A DNA stretch of 64,000 nucleotides from Ctenosaura bakeri (lineage: Eukaryota; Chordata; Lepidosauria; Squamata; Iguanidae), in contig CAOLHI010000023.1 of assembly GCA_948474755.1 (NCBI GenBank), forward strand, positions 186,001 to 250,000. The letters are read 5' to 3'. Shown piece after piece: positions 1 through 12,134 of the stretch. A model generated the notes under the pieces. That model ran no database searches. It was not told where the DNA came from and saw nothing but the letters and a program-made list of their open reading frames with translations. The translations under genes were made by a program, and so were the position numbers. Within the stretch, counting starts at the first letter, position 1; each line of letters begins with the position of its first letter.

Positions 1-405
1 GGAATGGACTGATTGTCTTACTTTGGGTGACAAAACATTGATGGGGGTCCTGACAGTCTCATAATGTCTTATTTGGGTAAAGTTAATGGGAAAGGTTTTG
101 GTAGGAAATGCACACAGCAGGGGTGCTTACCTGCTGCATCTGGGCAGTTTTGCTGACTATTGTGTTTCGCTGTTGGATCATTGACAGGACTATTGGAAGT
201 CTGTTTATTCTGGACTTTCTTGCTTAACCCTTCTTGACCTTATGACTCGGCCATGCTGACCTGGACCATGTGTACAGCCAGAGTCCTGCTTGCCACATGT
301 TTCCCAGCCATAAATGTCCAATTTTTATACACTATTTCATGCCAGTTAAATGATATTTCTTACCAATCATGCTATGCCATGTGATAGGGTTAAGGTGTGG
401 TAACA
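1..405 (-). mobile_element. LTR, family 2 (partial, cut by window edge)
   Basis: This stretch resembles the distal half of the LTR at 61835-62697: both contain GGAATGGACTGATTGT, a shared AAATGCACACAG segment, a CTGGGCAG segment and an AATTTCATGCCA-like segment near the end, and both finish in TAACA. The orientation (LTR-like end TAACA on the right of the plus strand) places the element on the minus strand. The other end lies outside the window, so neither target duplication nor length can be judged. It is non-coding. Confidence 0.6.
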
Positions 406-867
406 CTACAGACTTCTGTAGGGAATTTATGTATGTGTAAATCATTAGGAAGATAGCAGCCAAAGAACTGGATTATAAAGCTGCAATTGTCAATACTTTG
501 CTAGGATGGGGGGTGAATTCCACTCAACACAACAGAATCTTTTTCTTAACATGCAAAACTGGGCTTAAAAATGGTATATTAAACTTGTTTTTAACTGTGT
601 GAGAGAGACTGGAGGCATTGAACAACATCCAGCATTGAAGGCTGTTGGAAAGAGTAATCATGAGACAACTTTTCAAAAGCATGCATGTACCACATGAAGC
701 CATACCTTTCTCATATGCTTTCAAACCTTTCAGAAGACTTTTTGGAATACACTTCCCAGAATGTTAACCAGCATAGCCTGTACATTTTGTATACATCAGT
801 AAGGAGAATAATGTGGCCTTCCAGATTTTGCTGGACTGCAGATTTCTACATGGAAGCCAGTGTGATA

Positions 868-1035
868 TCGTGTCCTCTCTGTTGGACTTCCACTCTGTAG
901 ACCAAGGTTTGAATCCCGACTCAACAATGGGAACCCACTGAGTACCTTGGGCAAGTCACACTCTCTCAGCCTCAGAGAAAGAAAACTCCATGATAGGTTC
1001 ACTTTAGGGTCACCATAAATCAGAAATGACTTGAA
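868..1035 (+). mobile_element. tRNA-derived SINE (MIR/CORE-like body)
   Basis: Head-to-tail on plus. A B-box-like segment (AGGTTTGAATCCCG, near 905) is followed by the body seen in all copies of this family here: GGGAACCCACTGAGTACC, TTGGGCAAGTCACACTCTC and AGCCTCAGAG, then a tail with CACCATAAATCAGAAATGA. Other copies are at 6805, 9737, 24745, 25855, 28131, 33513, 46898 and 61064. The copy is old and lacks a clear target duplication. Confidence 0.65.
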
Positions 1036-1957
1036 ACTGTCAGCATTCCTTATCAGGCTGGGTAGGCTTGTTGGAGCCTGCAGTCCCACATCTAGAGGGC
1101 CACACGACTCCTGTCCAGGAACAGATGTATCTTTAATGCTGTGGTGCACCACATAGAATCCATTAATTAATTTCATGGGACCCATGAAATTAAAACAGAG
1201 GATGACTGTGGCTAGGGATAGAGACAATGTTATAAGCTCCTCCTTTTGCTTCTCTCCCAACTGGCTCTGGTTCCACACACCATCCAGGACATCCTTGGCC
1301 ACTGGCTGCATCTTCTGACAGATTTTCCCCCAATATCTGTGTCCTTCATAGGAAAATGTCATGTATTATTGCCTGAGAAATTAATGAGGCTACCAGAATA
1401 TTCTAAAGTGAAACGTCATAATTATGTAAGAAGAAAGAGAAAATAAAATAAAATTGAGTGCCTGGAATCTTAAAGCATGTTGCTGTACTTTTTTGGATTT
1501 TACTCAGTTAACAATCACTTAAGTTGAGGTCCGTGTGTTGTCTTAAAATATACATGAGGGACGTTAGAAGATTCTCAATTGCCCTCTCATTAGTATGAGT
1601 AACAAGAATATTAACTGGTTGTATTGACCAATTATATGAATACCCTCTGTTTTGTTAACTCCTGTATGAAACTATTATTGCTGAAATCAGGAGTACATTC
1701 CCTACATCAGTGATAGCCCTGTTTGTGAACATTATGATACTTACAGATAAGTTACACACTGCTCTGTTCTTCCAGACAGCCGACGGAAGAGTTAGATACG
1801 AAATAACAAATAGTCAGTCTTAAGTGAAATGCTAATCTTGCTGGTGTATATTTTATTCTGCTTTCCTAATAAAGAAAAGACTATAAAAATGTGAAGCTTG
1901 AAGAATAAAGTTATCCTTCTGGATCACTACTGCAAGTAGGTTGGACTGAACGCAATT
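1036..1957. other. Intergenic, no gene seen
   Basis: There is no coding frame with recognisable protein features. A short piece at about 1045-1125 (GGAGCCTGCAGTCCCACATC then AGAGGGCCACACGACTC) looks like the end of a hAT-type MITE of the kind at 12790-13318. The rest is AT-rich unique-looking sequence. Confidence 0.4.
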
Positions 1958-1962
1958 CTGAT

Positions 1963-2842
1963 TGTTACCCTGTATTATGGGGGTCCCAGGAAGGACACCC
2001 AAATAACCAAGCAAAACACAAGATGGGGAAATTAACTTGAGCACTCTCTTAGGCTAACGAGAGGCAGGGTAACTTTAGCTGGGACCTTTTAACCCTATGT
2101 ATACAGCGTCAGGTCAGAAAAGCAGTCAGACAGTTTTAAAATAGTAAAAATAATAATAGCTTTATTACAGGACAAACAATGAATAAGACACCACATGCAC
2201 ACAGCTAACTAGAAATTAGAAATGAGAGTTTTCAGGGGGAATGGGTGATATGACACCTTTTCTCATAGTTCTAGAGAAAATGGAGGATTGCAGGGAAGAA
2301 AGCTCAGCACGGTTCACTGAGGGAGCAACTCACTGGACAAACCGACAGCAAGGCGGGATAGCAGTCCGGAGTGATCCGAGGAGTGCTTGGAATGGGGGGG
2401 GGTTATAGGGTGGATTGTGCTTACAGGTCATGCCATGCTTGGTGAGAACAAAGGAAATTTGGAGCGGGACAAAAGCATTCGAAAAGGTCAGGTTTTACAT
2501 GATTAGCTTAGCGCTGGACAACAATAGTGTAGCCAGTATGCAAATGGCTCAGCATAAAGAAAGTGCTGGCTCTCAACAGAGCATCTTTGTGTAGAGTCGC
2601 GCTTAAGCAAGGTGTGTCTGCAAGAAGATGGTCCCTGAAGCAACGGAGAGGCATTAATCTGCCTGCCTAAATGGGGATTGGAATGTCCAACCATTAATGG
2701 CCGTGCCTGTTTATGTGCTTCTCCGGTGGCCCTTGCAAACACGTGGAGCAGGGTGGCAGAGAAAGATCAAATGAAGGCCAAATAAGTTTGATATCAAGAG
2801 ATATTTAGTGCTATCACCAGGCATGTCAGAACCATGGTAACA
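1963..2842 (-). mobile_element. Solo LTR, family 1 (copy A)
   Basis: An 880-bp copy that begins TGTTACCCTG and ends GGTAACA on plus, flanked by the exact 5-bp duplication CTGAT (1958-1962 and 2843-2847). It shares its whole length with copies at 4238, 10573, 15292 and 21292. Internal marks read on minus are the AGAGGCAGGGTAAC-complement block, the polyadenylation region and the GATATC-rich U3 start. No internal retroviral or gag-pol sequence adjoins it, so it is a recombination-derived solo LTR. Superfamily (endogenous retrovirus or Gypsy) is not settled by sequence alone. Confidence 0.8.
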
Positions 2843-2847
2843 CTGAT

Positions 2848-4233
2848 TATCAGCAGGATCCTTTGGCCAAAGAAACTCTTTTGTTTGTTTTATTGTATTG
2901 CATACTTTGCATTCTGTGTTGCTGCCTCACTTCCTACCCACTTTCAGAGCTTTTGTGCAACCCATTTGGATACGATGGGTATGAGATTTCGACCCGCTCA
3001 CACATGAGTGTAACCATTTCATATAAAGATGAGCATTCGTAGATGGTGCTTAACTGCCTGTCCGTGCCTTCCACACTTGGCATTTCCCATTCCACAATGG
3101 ATCAATAAGCAGGCACGAGGGCAGATAACACAAAGGGTTCCACAAAGTTTGCATTCAACAGGGACATAATTCTTTGCTCAGTTTGTTCTAGATAGAAGGA
3201 AGGAATAAATAATTTTAACTATTTGCATTCTGTTGCAAGAAAATCTTTGCAAACTACAGTTTTCCAAGACATATTTTGCAGGACTTAATCTGTATCAAAT
3301 TCATACCTGGTATTTTTGTACAAAACTCACCATTTTCTACACAGAAATGTTTTCTGTGGAAAAAATGGTGCACATTTTGTGCAGAATAAGTTCCAAACTG
3401 TGATGCTTCTTTTCAGTTCTGGATTCTTCTCATCAGATTTTTTTCATTTTTTAAAAAAATGATTATGAAATAGTTATTAAGAATTAATAACAACAATAAT
3501 GTCAAGATTACATTACATCAAAAAATTGGTATAATGTGACATATTGTATGCTATAAGTAATAGATGTGCATAGGAATAAATATACCAAAGCAAAAACAAA
3601 GCCAAAGATCTTCTTTAAACTTTCATCTAATAAAGGAACGGATGCTTAGGCATATATCAGCTACCAACAAATAAATATAACACAATTTCAGTAGAATTTC
3701 ACCACTATATATCAATGTAAATTTATTAATTGTAGCATATCTTAGTAAATTCAATTAATTGTTATAATCTTATTGACCCTGTGTGATTTATTAATTTTTC
3801 CTTTTGGGTCTTATCTCTGTTCTTTTCATTAGATTTTATTGATACTTGAGGGTTTTTTTTTTGTTTTTTTTTTCTTTTCCCCAAATATTTTGGATATTCT
3901 TTCTTCCTTTATATTCACCAGAAGGCTGGTGTAGCACACAAACATGCTGTAAGATTTCTCCTAATATCTTCGCTGCCCTGTTTCACAGCATATCTGCAGG
4001 CACAGAGGAAATCTATTTTTTTAGGACAGCTTTCCAATTTGGCAAATAGCCTAACACCTGTAAAAAAAACCCCAAACCTACAACATAACAATGATTGCTT
4101 TCATCAGCGGTATTGACCTCAATGGTGTTGCGTGGGGAAGAAATAATGTCTATTGATTGGAGATAACAGCTTCCTGTGTTCACAATCTGAGGAACTTGTA
4201 CTTCCTTTTCAGATGAATGGGCATGACAGAGTC
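2848..4233. other. AT-rich intergenic, no gene seen
   Basis: This is low-complexity AT-rich DNA with poly-T tracts near 3850-3875 and no recognisable repeat family or coding frame. The part from 3420 to 3800 is rich in AATTAAT and AATAAT words and could be an old LINE 3' region, but I see no protein remnant. Confidence 0.4.
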
Positions 4234-4237
4234 AGCA

Positions 4238-5101
4238 TGTTACCCTGTGTTTTGGGGGGTCCCGGGAGGGGCGCCCAGATTGCCAAATATAAAGTACCAA
4301 TTGGGGAAAATTAGCTGGAGCACTCTTTTGGCTAGCGAGAGGCAGGGTAACTTTGCAAGGATCTTGAAACCCAATGTCTACGGCTTCAGGTCAGGGAACA
4401 GGCATGCAAGTTTAAAAGTAACCAAAATAACAGTTTTATTGAAAATAAACAGGAAACAAACACCACACACACACACACACACTAACTAACTGGAAAGCAG
4501 AATTGGAGAGCTTAGGGATGGGTAATACGACACCTGGTCTCGTTGTCCTGGAGAGAAGAGAAGGGGTTCTGAAGAAGAAAGCTCAGCGTGGCCGGCTGAG
4601 GGGAGTTTCCTTAGACAACCAGCAGCAAGGTGGGATGGCAGTCCAAAGTAGTCCGAAGACCATTTGGAAATGCGGGGTTTTTATAGGGGAGTTTGTGCCT
4701 ACCGGCTCTGGCAAGCCAGGTGAGAACAAAGGGAGTTTTAGCGCTAGACAAAGGATTTGGAAAGGTCAAATTTAGCATGATGAGCTTAACGCTCGATGAC
4801 AATAGTTTGGTCAGTATGTAAATGTCTTGTTTACCGGTCCGGCTCTGCTGAGAGCCGTGCAGCTATTGTGAAGTTTGCAAGTGGAAGTTCCCTGAAGCTA
4901 CGAGCGAAGCTTGGGTTGCTGGCCTTAATAGGATCTGGAATGTGAAAACCATTAGCGGCCGCACCCTGTCCGTGCTTGTCTGGAGAACCTCGCAAACACG
5001 TGGAGTGGGGTGGCTGGAAAAGGGTCAAGCTAAGGCCGAATTGTTTGATATCAAAATGATATCTGGGGGTCCTCACCTACAGTGCCATAACAGAAGTTAC
5101 A
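4238..5101 (-). mobile_element. Solo LTR, family 1 (copy B)
   Basis: An 864-bp copy from TGTTACCCTG to AGTTACA, flanked by AGCA on both sides (4234-4237 and 5102-5105). Read on minus it has a U3 with a GATATC repeat, a TATA-like CCCCTATAAAAACC segment, AATAAA-type polyadenylation signals near 4435-4450, and U5 ending TAACA. A (CA)n run at 4464-4481 lies just beyond the polyadenylation signal. It is non-coding apart from chance frames. Confidence 0.82.
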
Positions 5102-5455
5102 AGCATAGATTAATGGCTGGATATTTTATTATTACTTTAAGAAGATGACTGTCATGATATACAAGCTGAGATATATAGATCTGACAGTCTTTTTCCGGCT
5201 GCTTTCTTATTGTCCTAGTGGAATTTTTATTCTGTGCTGGTTCTGTTCCACACTGAGAAACATTTCTTTTTCCCCCCACAATGAAATTCATGTATATTTT
5301 TTCCCTACAGTTATGTGCCTCCCTCAGAATACATATTATCCCAAATATGGGTTGAATCTCCCTTATCTCGAAATCCGAAAGCCTTCAAAACCAAAACTTT
5401 TTGCCACCAGCTGCCCGTGTCTACCTTTGAGATGGTGGTTGCAGTGTCATGCTCG

Positions 5456-5690
5456 TTTATGGAATCATAAAGCTGGAAGAAACCAAAAGGGCCATCAAGT
5501 CTGATTGCCTGCCATGCAGGAATATACAAACAAAGCACTCCTGACAGATGGCCATCCAGCCTCTGTTTAAAAACCTTCAAAGAAGGAGACTCCACCGCAC
5601 TCCCAGGCAGCATATTCCACTGTCAAACTGCTCTTATTGTCAGGAAGTTCACCATTTTAGAGATCCTCAGTCTCTCTCCAGCTTCAGGTC
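5456..5690 (-). mobile_element. CR1 LINE 3' fragment
   Basis: The minus strand carries the CR1 3' region common to this window: on plus it reads CCTGCCATGCAGGAATATAC, GATGGCCATCCAGCCTCTGT, TTAAAAACCTTCAAAGAAGG and AGCATATTCCACTGTCAAAC. It is cut off near 5690 before the reverse-transcriptase tail. 5'-truncated CR1 copies with no target duplication are typical of this clade. Confidence 0.75.
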
Positions 5691-5694
5691 TCAT

Positions 5695-6161
5695 ATACAA
5701 CACAAATAGCAAACAAATGAGATGCAAATTTATTCCGAAAAAGGTACTGTATTCCAAATCCATGAATGAATGAATCAATGACTAGGAAATACGGAACACT
5801 TCTGGTCCCAAGCAACTTCTGCAGGCAGTTTTCCATTGACATGCCAAGGTGCATCTTCCCCAATGTATCCAGTAGTGAAAATGACCTTAAACTACCAGGG
5901 CAACCTGACACGAGAGCAGAAAACAACTGTACGCCTGGGGCAAGTTAATATATGGAACTTTTTACAAGCATTTTTCTCTGTGTATGTTCCAAAGAAGCTT
6001 TGATAGCAATGTGTGAACAAGGTCTAAAAGCTACAAATAGTATCTTAGGATGCAATCCCACCCTGGGGTTGTATAGTGTAAATCTTTGCACAGGGAGTTA
6101 TGCATCAGCTGTGTTATGCTACACACCATTTGTATTGCATGGCAACCTTGCCCACATAAAC
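5695..6161. other. Intergenic, no gene seen
   Basis: No coding frame with family features. The segment 6040-6160 (GTTATGCTACACACCATTTG, GTATTGCATGG) and the segment right of the next MITE (6370-6600) may be halves of one older repeat split by that MITE. A region of similar word content lies at 26200-26330. Confidence 0.3.
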
Positions 6162-6164
6162 CAA

Positions 6165-6366
6165 GGCCATTTCCACAATACACTGTTATAGTGCTATTAT
6201 TCCACTTTTAACATCCTGTGGAATCCTGGGGTTTGCAATTTAGGGAGGGGCATTTAGAATCCTCAGCCAGAGAGCCCTTTGGACTCAGGAAACTACAAAC
6301 TCCAGAATTCCACAGGATGTTGAAAGTGAAATAATAGCACTATAACAGTATAGTGCCGAAATGGCC
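6165..6366. mobile_element. Foldback MITE, family M2 (copy 1)
   Basis: A 202-bp element that is almost entirely an inverted repeat: it runs from GGCCATTTCCACA through TAGTGCTATTATTCCAC to GGAATAATAGCAC-like sequence and AAATGGCC. The 3-bp duplication CAA flanks both ends (6162-6164 and 6367-6369). The core contains the paired TTTGCAATTTAGGGAGGGGC and AAACTACAAACTCCAGAATT. GGCC ends and 3-bp duplications fit a PIF/Harbinger-type MITE. Confidence 0.75.
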
Positions 6367-6804
6367 CAAGGCAGCAAATGTGCAACCCAGCGCACAATCA
6401 AATATGCAATGTGCAGTGTACAACTATGCCCAGTGTGCAGGGCACCTTCCTTCAAAATTGCACTGCATGAGCAATTCTGCTCCTACCTTGAACTGAACTT
6501 TGAATTGAATGCAGATGTTCTCCATCAGACAAAAACGTCCAACCACTTTTGTAGGGGAATTTATGCATGTGTGAGACACCAATAGGATTCCAGCCCTGGA
6601 GCTGTTATTCACAGGATGTTTACCAGAATCAGGAGGAAATGGTTATGTCCCCTAGATTTCATTATATGATCTGTCTCTTTCAGCTTCCTGTTTCTAGGGT
6701 TACCTTATAAAAGAGGTAACAACCTTCCATGTCACACTTACGATATGATGAACCAACTGTCCTGAGGAGCCTCATTTCATCGTTGTGGAACTGATGATAT
6801 ATGC

Positions 6805-6985
6805 CTCCAGGTTGACTCCTACGGTAGGGTTTTCTTGCCAAGATTTGTTCAGAGGAAGTTTTCCATTGTGTTCTTTTGAGGCTAGAGAGGGTAACTTGCC
6901 CAAGGCTACTCACTAGGTTTTCTAAGGCTGAGCAGGGATTTGAACTCTGGTCTCCCAGAGTGCTAGTCCAACTGTAAACCCACTA
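6805..6985 (-). mobile_element. tRNA-derived SINE (MIR/CORE-like)
   Basis: Tail-to-head on plus: GGTTTTCTTGCCAAGATTTG, then GTAACTTGCCCAAGGCTACT, then GCAGGGATTTGAACTCTGGT (B-box region on minus). It belongs to the same family as 868-1035. Confidence 0.65.
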
Positions 6986-7003
6986 TCCTGACAACCTAAT
7001 TAG

Positions 7004-7027
7004 CAACACACACACACACATATATAT
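7004..7027. repeat. (CA)n(TA)n microsatellite
   Basis: An uninterrupted run of CA dinucleotides passing into TATATAT. Confidence 0.9.
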
Positions 7028-7739
7028 TGGCAGATATGTTTAATTGGCATAAAATAGAAATCACATACAATGACTGGATAAGGCCACGTGGAAGAGGATC
7101 TGACTGAAAAACAGGTCAGAGATGATCTCAGAGCATGGCTGTGTTCAACTTAATGGCTCTTGCAAGGAGAACAAAAGGCATCTCCTGAGAGAAGAGCAGA
7201 ATCCCCTGTGGTTTGCATATCCTCTGGAAAAGCTATAAAAACTGACCACCAACTTAATTTGACTCCCAGTTGTTGGAACCTTCAAAGGAAGCATTTTAGG
7301 TTGATTGATAACTCTGAGTCAGGAAAACAGGAAGATTTCAAACAAATATATAATTGCACCATCCTTACACCTATCCTTTTGCTGATCCCTGATTACACTG
7401 CCATAAAAATCTTTTACCCCATCTGCCTGTGTCTGGCATTTGTCCTTTCCCAGAAAAAGAGTCTGCCCCCCAGGCACGCTTGCAATATTTTTGCATTCCC
7501 TTTTGGGGCTTTAGCTAGCTTTTCTCTCTCTCTGACTCTCTCAAATTTCTTCCTTTCTCCTTCTCTCTCTTTGTTTTATCGATCTGTCCCTGCGTTTTCC
7601 CAAAACAGTAGCCTTCAGGGTCAGGTGCTGTATATTTGCTTTTGTCCATGCAACTCTTTCCTCACTTAAGATTTTCAAACTCAGTAGTCCTTGTGTGCTT
7701 GTCTGAGTGAATGCTTTGTGTCAGTGTAAGGAAATTTTG

Positions 7740-7927
7740 CCTATTCTACCAAATAAAAGGACACTTGACTTGTCTCCTTCTCATGCAGTCTGACCCTGTA
7801 AACATAAGATAAAAGGTCTTGCTGTGTTGCCCTGCCCTCCATTTTGCCAAGTTGTGTTCTGCTAATTTCCCCAACCTTTGTAAAATCCAAGTGTTCCCCC
7901 AGGAACCCCCAGAAGCCAGGGTAACAC
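7740..7927 (+). mobile_element. Fragment of a family-1-like LTR (U5 end)
   Basis: The right end reads CAGGAACCCCCAGAAGCCAG then GGTAACA, closely like the U5 ends of copies D and E (GGGACCCCCACAATACAGGG, TAACA). Upstream pieces GCCCTGCC and TAATTTCCCC also match in order. The U3 part to the left (7080-7740) is too diverged to assign. Confidence 0.5.
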
Positions 7928-7929
7928 AA

Positions 7930-8960
7930 CCACTGCACCACAATTCCTGTTTTCATGGTCAAAACTCTTATTAAAGCATTGTCTCCTCTTTAGCATAGTT
8001 TGCACCTATCTGCCAACTGACCTCTCCCCCCACTGCTAATTTCCTTTTATTTAACTTCAGTCTGGTGGAAGGTATTCCTAACTATGGTCAGCATTATCGT
8101 GCTACAACTGGGATTATTTTACACTGTTTGAACTTGTTTTAAATTAGTTTTAAGTGATACATGTAATATAGTTTTAATCTTTTACAGCTATTCTTATTGG
8201 TTGGCATTCTATTGGATGATCACAACCAGAGCAGACCCATTCAATTTATTCTTGAATGGTGATTCAACACATAGGTAAATCTTACTGACTCAATGGGTCT
8301 GCTTGGGTCAAAACTAAACAACAGGATTTAAGCCATTGCTATTTATTTCCCTAAATTGATTTTATAGTATGCTGCCCTGAAATCCTCAGATATGACGCAG
8401 GGTATACATATTTTAATAAATAAAAATAAATGAAGCACTGTTACTAATTAGAAACATCCCAAGGAACTAAGAGATTTCTTATAGTTGTCACCTCCCAAAC
8501 ACTTTTCTGTGGAAGTTAGGTTGGCATCTCAGAACATGGACCACCATCTGAAGAGCAGATCTGAGATCAAAGACTGCTGTCTTGTAATATGTTGGCAGCA
8601 CTGGGATTAAGTAACTCTTTGGAGGCAATATTATGACAAGAGAAGGAAAAAAGAAGAACAGAAATAATGAGCCAAGACTGCCTGGCTGTGGAAAAGCCTC
8701 GCCATGGCACTGACAGAAACACAATGCAAACCTTTTAATCTCGGGGCTCTACAATACTCCACGGTTAGCAAAGATGTCAAGCAATACAATTACGGGATGA
8801 CGAAAAGATTTCTAACAGTGCATGTTGAAAGTGGGGGGGGCAGAGATTTTGGGATTACTAAGTATGGGAGTACAGCCAGCCTTGACAATATCACAGAAGT
8901 ACAAATAGGGGAAAAATAAATTGGAATTGCACAGCAAAAATGTAATGGAAAATTAAGCCA
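7930..8960. other. Intergenic, no gene seen
   Basis: No open frame with recognisable domains and no repeat family I can name. The tract around 8340-8430 is AT-rich. Confidence 0.4.
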
Positions 8961-8965
8961 TCACA

Positions 8966-9500
8966 CAATCCCCTGCCATGCGGGAAACATCATCAAAGCA
9001 TTCCAACAGATAGCCATCCATCTTCTGTTTAAAAACCTCCAAAGAAGGAGACCCCACCACACTCTGAGGCAGCAGATTCCACTGTCAAGCTGCTCTTACT
9101 GTCAGGAAGTTCTTCCTAATGTTCAGATGGAATCTCTTTTCCTGATGTTTGAAGCCACTGCTCCACGTCCTAGTCTGTGGATCAGCAGAAAATAGGCTTG
9201 CTCCATCCTCCGTATGACAGCCCTTCAAATATTTAAACACAGCTATCATTTTGCCTCTTAACCTTCTCTTCTCCAGGTTAAACATACCCAGCTCCCTAAG
9301 TCACCTCTTATAAGGCCATTTTGGTCACCCTCCTTGGACACGTTCCAGTTTGTCAGTATCCTTCCTGAACTGTGGTGCCCAGAACTGGACACAATATTCC
9401 AGGTGAGGTCTGATGAAAGCAGTAGAGAGTGGTACTATCACTTCCTTTGGCCTAGGCACTATACTTCTGTTGATGCAGGCCAGACTTTGAACTCTCTATG
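8966..9500 (-). mobile_element. CR1 LINE 3' fragment with RT C-terminus
   Basis: Minus-strand translation around 9285-9085 gives the CR1 ORF2 C-terminal block (LEKRRLRGKMIAVFKYLKGC), followed by the 3' UTR (plus: TTAAAAACCTCCAAAGAAGG). Farther in, CCAGAACTGGACACAATATT encodes the RT motif around YCVQFW. Frameshifts make it non-functional, and it is truncated well inside ORF2. Confidence 0.8.
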
Positions 9501-9736
9501 CATGTCAGCAGATCCATCAGGCAAGTCCCTTCTTAGGGATTTCACACCTATTTCACAAATATGCCAGATGGCCTTCAGCCAAGATCCTTGCCTCTGTCTG
9601 TAATGCCAGGCTCACTTGTTGAAGCAGGGAAGGGGCTTCAAAGAATATGAAGGGCTGCCACCTGCAATGAAAAGGGCTGCATGTCAGGTAGCCCTGTTCA
9701 TTGGTAACCTTGACAGCATCCTGGTATTGAGAACAG

Positions 9737-9945
9737 TTGTGGTTGTGTGCCTACAAGTCATTGCCAATTTATGGCAATCCCAAGGTGAACTATCATGGGG
9801 TTTTCTTGGCAAGATTTATTCTGAGGAGGTTGGCCATTGCATTTCTCTGAGGTTGAGAAAGTGTGACTTGTTCAAGGTCACCCAGTAGATTTCTGCAGCT
9901 GAGCAAGGATTCAAGCCCTGGTCTTCCAGAATATTAGTCAAAAAT
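9737..9945 (-). mobile_element. tRNA-derived SINE (MIR/CORE-like)
   Basis: One of the more complete copies. Plus reads GTGCCTACAAGTCATTGCCA, ATGGGGTTTTCTTGGCAAGA, CAAGGTCACCCAGTAG and TGAGCAAGGATTCAAGCCCT; the last is the B-box region on minus. Confidence 0.7.
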
Positions 9946-9949
9946 TCAA

Positions 9950-10568
9950 GCCTCTAGAGCATATGGGCTGATGTGGATTTCCTCAAAAAGAGGATAATGT
10001 CGTCTTGTCAGAGTACAATTCCCTGCCTGTGCCTTTCTGCCAGCAAAGGAAGGAAGGCAATAGTACTTGCCCAAGAAAAGGAGGCAATGGGGGGTATCCA
10101 ATGCAAACAATGGAGTGGAGCTCAGTGCAACTGATCCAAAGTCAAGGTCAAATCCAAAAGGCCCAGAATGCCAAAGGTCAGTCCAAAAGGGTCAAGAGAG
10201 CCAGAACACAAGGGTCGTGGGAGCTTGAGTAGCAATTTGCTACAACCAAACAGCAAGCCACGCCAATAGACTTATATGCTGACAAAAACAGGTGTTACTC
10301 ATCATTGTTCTGTTTACTCAGTCTTGCCCAGACTGCTTCCCTCCGAGCTGCTCGTTTCTATCTCCTCCGTGACTGAAGGCTGGTGGGGGGAGGTGGATCT
10401 AATTCCTCTAAATCATTGCTGGTCCCCTCGCCCACTGACACCAGTCGCAACAACTCTCTCTCAGCTTGTCCTTCAGCTGATGAGGGTGTTTCCAAGATAG
10501 TTTGGTCTACCACTGACTCTTTTTCTGGCACAATCAATTGCTCATCAACCTCAGAGCTGTCATCTATC
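9950..10568. other. Intergenic, no gene seen
   Basis: No gene or repeat that I can name. The only open frames run antisense or are short and lack family features. Confidence 0.4.
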
Positions 10569-10572
10569 ATAC

Positions 10573-11417
10573 TGTTACCCTGTATGTTGGGGGGTCCCGG
10601 GAGGGGAGCCCAGATTGCCAAATAAAATACCAATTGGGGGAAATTAGCTGGAGCACTCTTTTGGCTAACGAGAGGCAGGGTAACTTTAGCAAGGATCTTT
10701 AACCCTATGTATACAGCGGCGGGTCAGAGAGTGGCTAGACAAGGTTTCATAGTAACAAACAATATTTTATTAAAGACAAAAACACAAAAGACAAGACATA
10801 AACTAACTAAGCTGGAAATAGAAACGGAGATTTGTTTGGGAAGGCAACACGACACCTGGTCTCGTAGTCCTGGAGAGAAGTAGGGTTCCGGGGAAGAAAG
10901 CTCAGTGTGGTTAGCTGAGGGGAGTTCCTTAGACAACCGACAGCAAGGCGGGATGGTAGTCCAAAGTAGTCCAAAGACCGTTTGGAAATGCGAGGTTTTT
11001 ATAGGGGAGTTTATGCCTACCGGCTATGGCAAGCCAGGTGAGAACAAAAGGAGTTTTAGCACTGGACAAAGGATTTGGCAAAGGTCAAGTTTACATGATT
11101 GGATTTGCTCTTGATGACAATAGCGTGGCCGGTACGTTGATGGCCCAACATAAAGGAATGACTTGGCTGAGAGCCGTGCTACTATTGTGAACTTTGCAGA
11201 TGGAAGTTCCCTGAAGCTACAGGCGAGGCTTGAGTTGCTGGCCTCAATAGGGTCTGGAATGTAAAACCATTAGCGGCCGCACTCTGTCCGTGCTTGTCCA
11301 GAGAACCTCGCAAACACGTGGAGTGAGGTGGCTGGAAAAAGTCAAGCTAAGGCCGAATTGTTTGATATCAAAGTGATATCTGGGGTCCTCACCCACAGTG
11401 CCATAGCGGAACTAACA
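10573..11417 (-). mobile_element. Solo LTR, family 1 (copy C)
   Basis: 845 bp, beginning TGTTACCCTGTATGTTGGGG and ending GGAACTAACA, with ATAC duplicated on both sides (10569-10572 and 11418-11421). It is nearest to copy B: both share the GTGCCATA end and the GCGGCCGCAC segment. The TATA-type segment (TTTTTATAGGGG on plus) and AATAAA region are in the expected minus-strand order. Confidence 0.82.
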
Positions 11418-11720
11418 ATACAATCCACCTGTTAATATGGTTTTGTTCTTGTATACCTGAATGGAGAATGGGGGGTAGAAGGAGAGATATGTGCATTATC
11501 TTGAGCTTGGTGAAGGAAAGGTAGGATAGATATGTAACCAACTAACTGCCTAGCATTTGTCTGTATACTCCCCGATCACCCTGTCCCACATGCTCTAACT
11601 ATCCTCATTTGGCAGAGACAATCTTTCCAAGCATTCCACTGATGTTGCCTAACCCTTATGACTCCCATTCAAGATATATTAGTATTATCAGTAGGGGAGC
11701 ATGATGGATGGTTAGTAGTA

Positions 11721-12105
11721 CAGCCATCCCTCCACATTCGCTTGGGTTAGGGGCACAGGAGCCCCGTGAAAGCGGAAAAACCGTGAATAACTCTAGGCCC
11801 TCCCAAACCATATTTAACACACAAAAAAGTATGATCACCATATTCAACCTACCATGGATTCCTTTGTGGCATCAGGGTTCCTTCAGAAGGCAGAAGTGGG
11901 TGGCTGGTGGGGCTTATTGCCACCTTCACTGCTGCCCCACACCATTTTTAATAGGGACTTGCAAGCCCCGTTTGCAGTTTCTCAGTCCCACGAGGCTTGC
12001 AGTCCCTATTAAAAATGGCATAGGGAGGCAGCAGAGGTGACAGCAAATAATCTGTGAATAATCAAATCCACAAAAGTGAAACTCACAAATGTGAAGGGCT
12101 GACTG
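11721..12105. mobile_element. Mariner/Tigger-type MITE
   Basis: 385 bp flanked by TA on both sides (11719-11720, 12106-12107). Ends are imperfect inverted repeats: CAGCCATCCCTCCACATTCG on the left and the complement of CAAATGTGAAGGGCTGACTG on the right. It has an internal inverted repeat (CACACCATTTTTAATAGGGA near 11938 and TCCCTATTAAAAATGGCATA near 12003). The TA duplication and CAG terminus fit Tc1/mariner-pogo. It has no transposase. Confidence 0.72.
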
Positions 12106-12134
12106 TATGTGTTCCCATTGCCCTGGTTAATTAC

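Noticed and set aside
796..1362. 188-codon minus-strand frame as a gene
   Set aside because: It runs antisense through a SINE and a hAT remnant.
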